A DNA stretch of 64,000 bases, from positions 62,001-126,000 of the forward strand of contig NZ_JOIZ01000007.1 in NCBI RefSeq assembly GCF_000721605.1. The letters are read 5' to 3'. Below the pieces are notes generated by a model. The model saw nothing but the letters and a program-made list of their open reading frames with translations. It did not search any database and was not told the DNA's origin. The stretch comes from Streptomyces sp. NRRL S-37. GTDB taxonomy: Bacteria; Actinomycetota; Actinomycetes; Streptomycetales; Streptomycetaceae. Position 1 is the first letter of the stretch. Each line of letters opens with the position of its first letter. A program made the translations under genes and the position numbers. Positions 46,183 to 54,749 of this stretch are shown here, in pieces.

Positions 46183-48836
46183 CCGACACCCAGGTGCACG
46201 AGCCCGCCGCGGCGCGCGCCGACGGCGGGGACCGGCCCGCCGGGAGCCCGTCCGGCTCCGACTCCCTGTTCAAGAACGCCTACTTCCTGATGCTCAGCAC
46301 GGGCGTGTCCGCCGTCCTCGGCCTGGGCTTCTGGCTCGTGGCCGCCCGCTACTACTCCGAGGACGCCGTCGGCCAGGGCTCCGCCGCGATCGCCGCGATG
46401 CGGCTGCTCGCCAGCATCACCGCGACCACGATGATCGGCGCCGTGGTCCGCTTCGTACCGCGGGCCGGCCGCGAGACCGGACGCCTGGTGTGGGGCGTGT
46501 ACCTGGCGAGTTCGGTGGTCGTCACCCTGGCCGCGGGCGTCTTCCTGCTCACGCTCGACCGGTGGGGCCCCTCCTACGCCCCCCTCGGCACACCGGCGGC
46601 CGGGGCGCTGTTCGTCGCGGCGTGCGTGGCGTGGGCGCTGCTCACCCTCCAGGACGGCGTGCTCACGGGGCTGCGCAAGGCCGAGTGGGTGCCGGCCGGG
46701 AACGCGGTGTTCTCCGTCGGGAAACTGGTCCTGCTGGCCGTCTTCGCGAGCGCACTGCCGGTGCTGGGCATCTTCGTGTCCTGGGCCGTGGCCATCGCGT
46801 TCTCCACCCTGCCGCTCGGCTGGCTGGTCTTCCGTCGGCTCATCCCGCGCCAGGCCGCCGCCGACCACGACGTGGAACCGCCCGGCCTGCGCTCCATGGG
46901 CCGCTTCCTGGCCGGCGACTCGCTCGGCGCGCTGTTCAGCCTTGCCATGATCAATCTGCTGCCGGTGATGGTCGCGGTCCGCTTCAGCGCGGCGGAGAAC
47001 GGCTACTTCTACGTGGCGTACACCGTCGGTGGCACGATGGAGTTCATGGCCATCAACATGGCCTCGTCGCTCACCGCCCACGCCTCGCACGATCCGCGCC
47101 GGCTCGCCGACGGCGTGCGCGGAGCGCTGCGCCGGATGACGCTGCTGCTGGTGCCGGTGGTCGCGGTGCTGGTCGTCTTCGCGCCCTGGATCCTCACGCC
47201 GTTCGACGCGGACTACGCCGAGCACGGCTCGACCGTGCTGCGGCTGCTCGCGCTCGGCGCGCTGCCCCGCGTGGTCGTGGAGCTGTACATCGGGGTGCTG
47301 CGGGTGCAGGGGCGTACCGGTGTGCTCGCCGTGCTCCAGGGCGCGATGTGCGCGCTGGTGCTGGGCAGCGCGGCCGTGCTGTTCACCCCGGCGGGGATCG
47401 CGGGGGCCGGATGGGCGGTGCTGATCAGCATGACACTGGTCGCGGCCGTCTCGGTGTTCGGGCTGCGTGCGGCGCTGCGCGAGAAGACCGGCGGGCCTGT
47501 GGAGCGGTCCGCCGCCACCCCCGGCTACGGCACGCGCTGGGCCCGGCTCAACGCCACCGCCGGATACGGCACGAACTGGGCGCGCCGGGCGGCGTACGAG
47601 CGCGAGGACCCGGAGGGCGGCGAGGGCAGCGAGAACGACGAGGAGACCGTCACGCTGTTCATCGGCCGCCCCGGCTACGAACGGGAGGCCCTCCAGGCGG
47701 ACACGGTGGCGCTCATCGCGCGTCCGCCGGCCCCGGACGAGCGGGGGGACGACGCCGGCGGCGAGGCGCGGTCGCCTCACGAGGAGACCGGTGTCCGGGA
47801 GGAGACGCCGAGGGAGCCGGACCGGGGCGGGGGCCCGGAGGAGGACGGGGGGAACCGCGCGCACCCGGCGGTGTCCTCGGGGGAGAGGCGGGTGCCGGCG
47901 GAGGCGAACGGCGCGTTCCGGGCCACCGAGGCGTCCCCCGGCACCCCGCCGCGGGCCGGACATCGGAGTCCCGCTGGGTCATCGAGTTCCGGTGGGCCGT
48001 CGGACTTCGTTGAGCTGTCGAACCCCGCTGGGCCGTCGGACTCCGCTGGGTCATCGAGCCGCGCCGGACTGCCGGAGCGCGCCGGGTATGCGGACTCCGC
48101 CGGGCCGCAGAAGCCCGCCGGGCCGCCGAACCCCGTCGGGCATCTGGACTCCGCCGGGCCGTCGGTGCCCGGCACATGCCCCGACCCCGACCCCGCCCCC
48201 GACCGCCGGATCGTGGGAACCCTCTGGGCCCTGCTCGTGCTCGCGACCCTCGTCTTCTGGTTCTCGATACGCCGGCTCCCCCGGTCCGGCGGCGCGGGCG
48301 AGCCCACGGGGCGTCAGATACTGGAGGGTCTCCCGCTGCCCGCGTCGGCCGCGGGAGGAGTGCTGCTCCTCGTCTTCGTCGCCTCGGTGACCCTGCTCGG
48401 ACGGCCGGTCCCCTGGCTCTCCGGTCTCGCGCTGACCTCCGCCCTGCTCGCCCTGCACACCGCGCCCGTCGCCCTCGGGTGGCGGCCCGAACCGGTGGAC
48501 GGGGCGCTGTACGCCGACGCGGCCCGCTTGCTCGCGGAGGCGGTGGGGCTCGACGGACCCGCTGCCGTGCTGCGGTGGGCCCCCTCGGTGTTCCAGCTGC
48601 TGTGCCTCGTACCGCTGTGGCTGCTGCTCGCCCGCGTGGGCGGGCGGCCGGCGTGGCCGGTCCGCTGGGGCGTGCTGTATCTCGCCGGGGTGGCCGGCTG
48701 GGTGTTCCGGGAGGCACTCGCACCGGTCGCGCCGCCCCTGCTGGTCACGCTCCTGGGACTGCTGCTGCTCAGCCACGCGGTGCCGGCGGTACGGCTCGCG
48801 CTCCGCGGCGGACAGGACGGCCCGTCCGGCCACTGA
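46179..48836 (+). CDS. Polysaccharide flippase (Wzx/MOP type) fused to a second membrane domain
   Basis: The 885-residue protein has an N-terminal MATE/Wzx-like flippase of about 12 helices (residues about 30-440, beginning SLFKNAYFLMLSTGVSAVLGL), then a 220-residue acidic, disordered cytoplasmic stretch that includes 12 exact-length hexapeptide repeats (593-664), and a C-terminal domain of about six more helices (about 675-870). Wzx proteins flip lipid-linked glycan units across the membrane; usual length is 400-500, so this one is almost doubled. GTG at 46179 overlaps the DegT gene. The role of the C-terminal helices is unknown. Confidence 0.85.
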   Translation: MTDTQVHEPAAARADGGDRPAGSPSGSDSLFKNAYFLMLSTGVSAVLGLGFWLVAARYYSEDAVGQGSAAIAAMRLLASITATTMIGAVVRFVPRAGRETGRLVWGVYLASSVVVTLAAGVFLLTLDRWGPSYAPLGTPAAGALFVAACVAWALLTLQDGVLTGLRKAEWVPAGNAVFSVGKLVLLAVFASALPVLGIFVSWAVAIAFSTLPLGWLVFRRLIPRQAAADHDVEPPGLRSMGRFLAGDSLGALFSLAMINLLPVMVAVRFSAAENGYFYVAYTVGGTMEFMAINMASSLTAHASHDPRRLADGVRGALRRMTLLLVPVVAVLVVFAPWILTPFDADYAEHGSTVLRLLALGALPRVVVELYIGVLRVQGRTGVLAVLQGAMCALVLGSAAVLFTPAGIAGAGWAVLISMTLVAAVSVFGLRAALREKTGGPVERSAATPGYGTRWARLNATAGYGTNWARRAAYEREDPEGGEGSENDEETVTLFIGRPGYEREALQADTVALIARPPAPDERGDDAGGEARSPHEETGVREETPREPDRGGGPEEDGGNRAHPAVSSGERRVPAEANGAFRATEASPGTPPRAGHRSPAGSSSSGGPSDFVELSNPAGPSDSAGSSSRAGLPERAGYADSAGPQKPAGPPNPVGHLDSAGPSVPGTCPDPDPAPDRRIVGTLWALLVLATLVFWFSIRRLPRSGGAGEPTGRQILEGLPLPASAAGGVLLLVFVASVTLLGRPVPWLSGLALTSALLALHTAPVALGWRPEPVDGALYADAARLLAEAVGLDGPAAVLRWAPSVFQLLCLVPLWLLLARVGGRPAWPVRWGVLYLAGVAGWVFREALAPVAPPLLVTLLGLLLLSHAVPAVRLALRGGQDGPSGH
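47955..48170 (+). repeat. Twelve 18-bp tandem repeats inside the flippase gene
   Basis: Twelve consecutive 18-base units, in frame and without gaps, encode hexapeptides of the form A/G/V-G-x-x-x-x (for example AGPSDS, AGSSSR, AGPQKP, AGPPNP). Unit length is constant although the sequence varies, the sign of an old expanded array able to change copy number without frameshift. It lies in the linker between the two membrane domains. Confidence 0.85.
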
Positions 48837-48852
48837 GCGGCCGGACGGGCCG
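48818..48852. terminator. Bidirectional terminator between the two glycan blocks
   Basis: A perfect 14-bp stem (48818-48831 with 48839-48852) includes the flippase stop codon in its 7-base loop. The minus-strand GH26-like gene stops 16 bases further on, so the same hairpin serves the two converging transcripts. Confidence 0.78.
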
Positions 48853-48867
48853 GGCACCGGCCACCGC

Positions 48868-50034
48868 TCAACGGGGCGGCACGGGCTGCTGGAAGTACTC
48901 GTCCCGCCCCGCTTCCCGGTAGCCCTCCAGCCCCGGACCGGCGTTGACGGTCAGATCGCACTCGGGCCTCTCCGAGGTCGGCCGGTTCCAGTGCACCAGG
49001 GCCTTCACCTCGGGAAGCTTCTTCACGGCGCCGGGGATCCCGGCGTACCAGTCGCGCTGGCGTCCCGGGTCGTCGGCGTCGGGCGCGGTGGCGAACTCCG
49101 CCAGCATCACCGGTCTGTCGTCGGTGATGTTCGCGCGCAGCCACTCATAACTGGGCCGCTGGCTGCGCAGGAAGTCCTTCCAGTCGGTGGTGTCGTGGCA
49201 GCCGTAGTAGTTGTACTGGTCCATCGCGATCCAGTCGACGTACTCGTCCCCGGGGTAGAGGGCCTTCATCTCCTCGGCGCTGCCGAGGTAGCCGGAGACG
49301 GTCCACACCCACACGACGTTGTCGGCGCCCAGCTCACGGAACCGGTCGTGGAGATGGCGGTACGCCGCGACGAACTCCTCCGGGGTGCCCGCGCCCTCCT
49401 TGATGCGGGCGTCGGTCTCCTGGTCGAAGGAGAAGAAGACGCGTTTGCCGTAGGCCTTGAGGCGCCGGATCTGCGGGTCGATGATCTCCTCGTCGTACTT
49501 CCCCGAGGCGATGTTCCTCCAGCCGAGCTGGGTCTCCGTCCAGTTCTCGTGGTGCGGCTCGGTCCAGACGGTGGACTCCCAGGCCAGCATGAGCAGCCGG
49601 TCCCTGCCGAGCTCCTGCTCGTCGGGGGTGAGCAGCTGCCCGTCGAGCTCGGTGCCCGACATGTCGTGGTAGTTGTAGACGAGGTCGAGCCTGCGGCCGA
49701 TCCGCTCCTCGAAACCGAGCACGGCGTCCTTGAGGGAGCCGTTCGCCGCGTACGGCACATACGCCCCCCACCAGGCGCCGCAGGGCGGAACCAGCGTGTC
49801 GGTGGGGGCGCAGGGGCCGGTGGGCAGCTCGCCGGAGGCCGCGTTGCCGGGCAGGCCCCGGGCGGAGGGGTCCACGTCGTCGGGACGGCCGGCCCAGCAC
49901 CCGAGCCCGGTCAGCAGCGCGGCGACCGTCAGCAGGACGACCGCCGTGTGACCGCGCCTCGCGCGCACCGCCTCCTTCAGCCCGCGCCACCTGGACCGCT
50001 TGCGCGGCTCGCGCGGCCGGTGCGGCCCCGTCAT
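48868..50034 (-). CDS. GH26-like (beta-mannanase family) membrane-anchored glycoside hydrolase
   Basis: The 388-residue protein has a basic N-terminus, a membrane anchor at about residues 29-47 (TAVVLLTVAALLTGLGCW, possibly a lipobox), and a barrel domain from about 85. GAWWGAYVPYA, FFSFDQETDA with a candidate acid/base Glu, and VMLAEFATA with a candidate nucleophile Glu fit the GH26/mannanase clan. In a glycan cluster such enzymes often trim or release the polymer. ATG at 50034 overlaps the preceding gene of the operon by 4 bases; it is last in its transcript. Confidence 0.82.
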   Translation of the reverse strand: MTGPHRPREPRKRSRWRGLKEAVRARRGHTAVVLLTVAALLTGLGCWAGRPDDVDPSARGLPGNAASGELPTGPCAPTDTLVPPCGAWWGAYVPYAANGSLKDAVLGFEERIGRRLDLVYNYHDMSGTELDGQLLTPDEQELGRDRLLMLAWESTVWTEPHHENWTETQLGWRNIASGKYDEEIIDPQIRRLKAYGKRVFFSFDQETDARIKEGAGTPEEFVAAYRHLHDRFRELGADNVVWVWTVSGYLGSAEEMKALYPGDEYVDWIAMDQYNYYGCHDTTDWKDFLRSQRPSYEWLRANITDDRPVMLAEFATAPDADDPGRQRDWYAGIPGAVKKLPEVKALVHWNRPTSERPECDLTVNAGPGLEGYREAGRDEYFQQPVPPR

Positions 50035-50513
50035 GTGTCACCGCCGTCCGCGGGCCTGCGCCTGACACGCTCCACCGCGCCGCGCCGGGCGGCGGGCAGC
50101 GGCAGTCCCGGCAGGGCCGCGACGACCGTGGTGAAGACGGCGAGCGAGACGAGGAAGGCGGTCGCCGAGAACCCCTCCACCAGGAACAGCGAGGTGGCGG
50201 TGAGCACACCGAGCGACAGGCTGATCGGCGCGGCGAGCGCGACGGCCTCCAGCCTGGCGCCGGTGGCCAGGGCGCCCGGCTGCGGATACAGCGCCGCCCA
50301 GCCCGGACCGAACAGGGTGAACACCAGCACCGGGATCCAGCGCAGCGGTGAGGGGCCGGGGACGGCGGTGGCGGCCAGTGCGAGCCAGCCCGAGGCGCCT
50401 ATGAGAACTCTGACGTGCGTCCCGGTCACCCGCGGGCTTCTGAGGCCGCGGGCCGCACCGGTTCCGGAGGGGCCCGTGGAGTCGGTGGAGTGCGCGGAGT
50501 CGATGCTGGTCAT
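50031..50513 (-). CDS. Small multi-pass membrane protein of the glycan cluster
   Basis: The 160-residue protein has a Ser/Thr-rich N-terminus of about 35 residues and about four hydrophobic segments (VLIGASGWLALAATAV, WIPVLVFTLFGPGWAAL, LEAVALAAPISLSLGVLTATSLFLV, ATAFLVSLAVFTTVVAALPGL). The pattern resembles fragments of the large multi-pass proteins near polysaccharide loci. ATG at 50513 has GAAGG upstream. It lies between the large membrane protein and the GH26-like gene and is coupled to the latter. Confidence 0.72.
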   Translation of the reverse strand: MTSIDSAHSTDSTGPSGTGAARGLRSPRVTGTHVRVLIGASGWLALAATAVPGPSPLRWIPVLVFTLFGPGWAALYPQPGALATGARLEAVALAAPISLSLGVLTATSLFLVEGFSATAFLVSLAVFTTVVAALPGLPLPAARRGAVERVRRRPADGGDT

Positions 50514-50538
50514 GGGGTGGCCTTCGACGTCACTTCGA

Positions 50539-52458
50539 TCACCTTGTGGTCGTTCCTCGGGCGGCCGGGCGGTACTCCAGCACGACCCCGTACGCATGGC
50601 TTTCGACGGTCTGGAAGAGAGGTGAGGCGGAGAGTTTCGTGCGCAGCGTCTCGAAGCCGCCGGCCGGCAGCAGGCCCTCGCCGGCGGTGTAGACGTCCTG
50701 GGTGCGGGTGAGGATGACGTACGTCCGGGTGCCCGGCGGGATTCCGTCGGCGAGGTAGCGGGCCGGGTCCTTCAGCATCCGCTCGTTCTCGGGCAGCTCC
50801 TGCTCGGCGAAGAACCAGTGCTCCAGGCGGTCGTACCGGTGCAGCGCCTGCGGGAAGGAACCGCTGGTGGAGAGGATCAGCGAGCCGTCGGGGGCGTTGT
50901 CGAGGGTGCGGGTGACCAGCGCGGTCTCCTCGGGCGGTGTGTAGTACATCTTCTCCTTGCCGTAGTACGACGGCAGGAAGCCGGCCAGGAGCACCAGCAG
51001 AACGGCCGGCAGGGCGACGGCCGCGGCTGTGCGCCGCAGCGCCCGCGCCCGGCCGCGGCGGATGGTCGCGGCGGCGGGCACGAGGGCGGCGGCGGCGAAG
51101 AACGCCGCGCCCGGCAGGCCGAACAGATAGACGCGGAACAGCATCTCGCCGCCGTAGTCGTTGACGGCGAAGAGCGGGACCGGGGCGGCGGAGACCAGCA
51201 GCAGCGGCAGCGCGCTGCGGACCAGCCGGCGCCGCAGCACGAGGGCGGCCCCGGCGAGCGCGGCGACCGCGAGCACCATCAGCACGTTGGCGGTCCCGGC
51301 GAGTTCGGGTCCGGGCCCGGTCAGCTCACCCGCGTACCCCGCACGGGAGTTCTGTGTCAGTTCGCCGATCGACTCCTTGAGGGTGGACAGCGTCTCGACG
51401 AACAGCGGCCGCCCCATGGTCAGGTTCCAGGCGAGCATCAGCAGCGCGGCGACGGCCAGCAGCCCGTAGTTGCGGTAGCGGCGGGTGAGACTGAGCGCGA
51501 ACAGGCAGACGCAGAGCATCACCGGGGTGAGCTGGTGCGTGGCGTTGACCGCGGCGATCAGCGGGGCGAGGATCACCACGCAGACCGCGCGCTGCCGGTT
51601 TCCCGTGGGCGGCGGCACGGGGGCGGCGGCCGGGTCGAGGAAGGTGCGGTCGCGCAGCCGCCCGGCGGAGCCGGGGCGCACGAAGTGCCGCAGCACCACC
51701 GCGATGACCGCCAGGTGCAGCAGGTACGCGAGCCCTTGCGGGGCGAAGTAGTCCTGGCCCACCCAGTTGGCGAGCTGGAAGATCCACACGGCGGTCCACA
51801 CCAGCCGCCAGTCCTGGCAGAAGGTGCGGTAGATCAGGACGAGCACCGGCATCGTCAGCAGGCCGAGGACGATCGGCGCCCAGTTGGCGTACGCGGCGGC
51901 GCTCTCCACGCCGAAGGCGCGCACCAGCCCGGCGTCGAGCGTGAAGAAGCCCGGCCACTGGTCGTACGCGGACATGTTGCCCGACAGGGCCGCGCCGGGC
52001 CGCAGTTCGCCGTTGGCGAGCAGCGTGTCGACGACGGCGTCGTGCTTGGAGGCCCACGGGTAGCGCACGGCGTCGTACAGCATCGCCGGTGGCGCCTTGA
52101 GCGCGAACAGCAGCGCGGCGCAGTGCGCGGCCGGCCACCAGGGCGCGGTGCCCGCGCGCCGCAGGCTGAGGACGAAGCCGGCGGTGAGGACCAGCAGCGA
52201 CAGGTGGTAGGTGACCGGGAGGCGGTCCAGCAGGCCGTAGTCGCCCATCTCCCGGAAGCCGATGCGGGGCAGCGCGTAGAACCACAGTCCGGCGGCGAGC
52301 AGCAGCGTCAGCAGCCCGGCGTCGGGCGGGCCGCTCGGGACCGGCCAGGGCCTGCGGCCGCCGCCGGAGTTCCCTCCCGGCTCCGTCGGGCCGGTGGCCG
52401 GCTCGGGGCTGGGCAGCGCGCTGCTCTCAGTGGTCGGTGCGGGCACATGTTGTTGCAC
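50539..52458 (-). CDS. Large multi-pass membrane protein, glycosyltransferase-C or polymerase-like
   Basis: The 639-residue protein has about 12 hydrophobic segments and a C-terminal extracytoplasmic domain of about 130 residues. Features such as a large first loop (AVRYPWASKHDAVVDTLLANGE) and the helix bundle suggest a GT-C-fold glycosyltransferase or Wzy-like polymerase, but no catalytic motif can be assigned with certainty. GTG at 52458 has GAGGGGAG upstream, and a TATACT -10-like hexamer lies on the minus strand at 52484-52489, so it may have its own promoter. Confidence 0.78.
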   Translation of the reverse strand: MQQHVPAPTTESSALPSPEPATGPTEPGGNSGGGRRPWPVPSGPPDAGLLTLLLAAGLWFYALPRIGFREMGDYGLLDRLPVTYHLSLLVLTAGFVLSLRRAGTAPWWPAAHCAALLFALKAPPAMLYDAVRYPWASKHDAVVDTLLANGELRPGAALSGNMSAYDQWPGFFTLDAGLVRAFGVESAAAYANWAPIVLGLLTMPVLVLIYRTFCQDWRLVWTAVWIFQLANWVGQDYFAPQGLAYLLHLAVIAVVLRHFVRPGSAGRLRDRTFLDPAAAPVPPPTGNRQRAVCVVILAPLIAAVNATHQLTPVMLCVCLFALSLTRRYRNYGLLAVAALLMLAWNLTMGRPLFVETLSTLKESIGELTQNSRAGYAGELTGPGPELAGTANVLMVLAVAALAGAALVLRRRLVRSALPLLLVSAAPVPLFAVNDYGGEMLFRVYLFGLPGAAFFAAAALVPAAATIRRGRARALRRTAAAVALPAVLLVLLAGFLPSYYGKEKMYYTPPEETALVTRTLDNAPDGSLILSTSGSFPQALHRYDRLEHWFFAEQELPENERMLKDPARYLADGIPPGTRTYVILTRTQDVYTAGEGLLPAGGFETLRTKLSASPLFQTVESHAYGVVLEYRPAARGTTTR

Positions 52459-52597
52459 GCCGAGACTCCCCTCCCCCGCGACGAGTATAGGAATTACCGC
52501 TGCTTTTCACACCAAAAACGTCGGACTCGTCTGTGCGGCGGAAGCGGCCCGGTGCCTTCCGCGCGGCCCGTCCCGTGGTCACGGCCGTCCGTCCCCC

Positions 52598-53395
52598 TCA
52601 GCCGGCGAACACGGGCCGGCCGTGCAGGACGGTGCGGGCCCGGCGGTACCACCGCCAGCCGATGGTCTTCGGGCCGTCCCGGTACGGGGCGATCCGCGCG
52701 CCGTCGCCCGCCAGCCAGGCCTCGACGTCGGCAACGGTGTGGCCGCGCCGGACGATCAGCCGGGCGATGCGGTAGCGCTCGTCCCGCTCCGAGCTGAGCG
52801 CGTGCCGCACGGCGGTCGCCGTCCGGTAGCCGGCGCGGGCGGTCATGGCGCGCACCCGGGGGCTGTTGTAGCCGTGCGGATAGGCGAGGTGGGGGACGGG
52901 GTGGCCGAGGGTGTCCTCCAGCGCGGCCTTGGAGTCCAGCAGTTCGGCGCGCAGTTGCCGGGTGGTCAGGGTGTCGAGCTGGGCGTGGGTGACCGTGTGG
53001 CTGCCGATCTCCATGCCGGAACGTTCCAGCTCCACCGCCCGGTCCAGGGTCATCATCGGGGCGGGCGGCAGCAGGCTGTGGCCGCCCGGGGTGATGGCGC
53101 CGGTGGTGAGGTACGCGGTCGCGGGCAGCGCGCGCCCGGCCAGGGCGTCGGCGGTGGGTCCCGGCAGGTCGGCGAAGCCGTCGTCGAAGGTGAGGAGCAC
53201 CGGCCGGGGCGGCAGGGGGGCCCGCCCGGCGAGGTGCTCGGCGAGGGTGCTGATGGTGACGGGTGTGCGGCCGCTGTCCACGACGGCGTCGAGGTGGGCC
53301 GCGAACTCCTTGGGCGTGACGGTGAACTCGGCGATCCAGTCCGGCGGGTCGTCCATCACGGCGTGGTAGAGGAAGACGGGTACGGCCGCGGTCAT
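52598..53395 (-). CDS. Polysaccharide deacetylase (NodB family)
   Basis: The 265-residue protein has the NodB fold: PVFLYHAVMDD at the start, LLTFDDGFAD at about residues 68-77 with the catalytic Asp pair, and the zinc-site SHTVTHAQL. No signal peptide is seen, so it may be cytoplasmic or exported another way. ATG at 53395 has GGGGAGAGG directly upstream and overlaps the GT2 stop by 4 bases. It probably deacetylates an amino sugar of the cluster's glycan. Confidence 0.9.
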   Translation of the reverse strand: MTAAVPVFLYHAVMDDPPDWIAEFTVTPKEFAAHLDAVVDSGRTPVTISTLAEHLAGRAPLPPRPVLLTFDDGFADLPGPTADALAGRALPATAYLTTGAITPGGHSLLPPAPMMTLDRAVELERSGMEIGSHTVTHAQLDTLTTRQLRAELLDSKAALEDTLGHPVPHLAYPHGYNSPRVRAMTARAGYRTATAVRHALSSERDERYRIARLIVRRGHTVADVEAWLAGDGARIAPYRDGPKTIGWRWYRRARTVLHGRPVFAG

Positions 53396-54717
53396 CCTCT
53401 CCCCCTCCCCGGTGCCCGTCGCGCCCGCAGGTATCCGAGCGGCCCGTACAGCATTCCCCTGCGCTGCAGCCGCGACAGCCGGCGTGGCCAGGGGTGGGTG
53501 CGGGTGTCGTGCGCCCCCGGCGCACCACCGCCGTCCGTGTCGCGCGCCTCGGTCAGCGCGCGGGCGTGCGCGAGGCCGCGCGGCAGCCGGGCGAGGAACG
53601 CGGGCAGCAGCGCGGGCCGGTTGACCAGGAGCGCGGTGAGGTAGGCGGTGAGGCCGGCGCCGTAGCCGTACGCCTGGGTCTCCAGGTCGGCCCAGGTCTC
53701 CCGGTGGTGGTGCCACACCAGCGCGTACGGCGTGTAGTGCAGCCGGTGTCCCTGGGCGAGGACGCGGACGAACCCGTACAGGTCGTCGCCGCCCCGTGCG
53801 GGCGTTCCGGCGCCGGTGGCCGGGTCGAAGCCGCCGACGGACCGCAGCACCTCCGTACGGAAGGCCATGTTCGCCCCCGAGCCGAAGCGGCCCGCGGTGA
53901 AGGGGAACAGCGGCTCGTCGCGGGGCGGGTCGCCGGGGTCGTACGTCGTCGGTGTGAAGCCCTTCGCGAAGCCGCCGTGGCTCTCCAGCAGGACCTGGGC
54001 CGGGGTGCGCAGCCGGGAGGGCAGGATCAGGCCGGTGGCGCAGCCGAGCCGCGGGTCGGCGGCGAACGGGGCGGTCAGTTCGGTGAGCCAGCGGGGATCG
54101 GCGACCACGTCGTCGTCGGTGAACGCGATCACCTCGCCCCGTACCGCCGCCAGCCCCCTGTTGTGCGCGACGGCGAGTCCGGGCACCGGCTCGCACACGT
54201 ACCGCACCCGCTCGCCGTACTTGCGTTCCACCAGCTCGCGGGTCTCGCCGGTCACGGGCGCGTTGTCGACGACGACGATCTCGAACCGCGGGTGCTCCTG
54301 CGCGAGCAGCGAGTCCAGCGCCCGGGCGAGCTGTCCGGCCCGCTCCCGGGTGGCCACGACGACCGAGGCGTACGGCGGCTCCCCGCCGCCTGTCGCCTTC
54401 CCGCCGTCCGTCGCCTTCCCGCCGTCCGTCGCCTTCCCGCCGTCCGTCGCCTTTACGGCCCCTCCCGCCACCGCGGCGGCGGCCTCCGTCAGCACCGTCC
54501 GCGGGTCCGTGCCCTCCGGTACCCGGGTCAGCAGCGTCCCCACCGGGCGGCCCGCCCGTCTGACCAGCAGGAACACCTCACCGTGGGTGACCGGCGGGCT
54601 GCCCGGGCCGGGTCTCGGCGCGGCCTCGTCGCCGTCCAGGTCGATCTCGGCGACCTGCACCGCGCCGATGGCCAGGAACCGCCGTATCTCCTCCTGCGTA
54701 CGCGCTCTCCGGGACAC
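53392..54717 (-). CDS. GT2 glycosyltransferase with N-terminal extension
   Basis: The 441-residue protein has a family 2 domain from about residue 117 (SVVVATRERAGQLARALDSLL, VVDNAP, TDDDVVADP, NMAFRTEVLRSVGGFD). In front is a region of about 90 residues of unknown type and then a linker of KATDGG repeats. It has no membrane helices in the catalytic part. GTG at 54717; 32 bases separate it from the upstream acetyltransferase gene. It would add a sugar during assembly of the glycan unit. Confidence 0.88.
   Translation of the reverse strand: MSRRARTQEEIRRFLAIGAVQVAEIDLDGDEAAPRPGPGSPPVTHGEVFLLVRRAGRPVGTLLTRVPEGTDPRTVLTEAAAAVAGGAVKATDGGKATDGGKATDGGKATGGGEPPYASVVVATRERAGQLARALDSLLAQEHPRFEIVVVDNAPVTGETRELVERKYGERVRYVCEPVPGLAVAHNRGLAAVRGEVIAFTDDDVVADPRWLTELTAPFAADPRLGCATGLILPSRLRTPAQVLLESHGGFAKGFTPTTYDPGDPPRDEPLFPFTAGRFGSGANMAFRTEVLRSVGGFDPATGAGTPARGGDDLYGFVRVLAQGHRLHYTPYALVWHHHRETWADLETQAYGYGAGLTAYLTALLVNRPALLPAFLARLPRGLAHARALTEARDTDGGGAPGAHDTRTHPWPRRLSRLQRRGMLYGPLGYLRARRAPGRGRG
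54383..54454 (-). repeat. Four 18-bp tandem repeats encoding KATDGG
   Basis: Four units of 18 bases (three nearly identical, one variant) encode KATDGG, KATDGG, KATDGG and KATGGG in the linker before the GT2 domain. The near identity implies recent expansion. It is in frame, so copy-number change would only alter linker length. Confidence 0.88.
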
Positions 54718-54749
54718 CTGTCCTCCCCCTCCTCCTCACGACTCACGAC

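Noticed and set aside
47955..48170. CRISPR array or satellite DNA
   Set aside because: Units are 18 bases, contiguous, in frame and without unique spacers; they encode a peptide linker.
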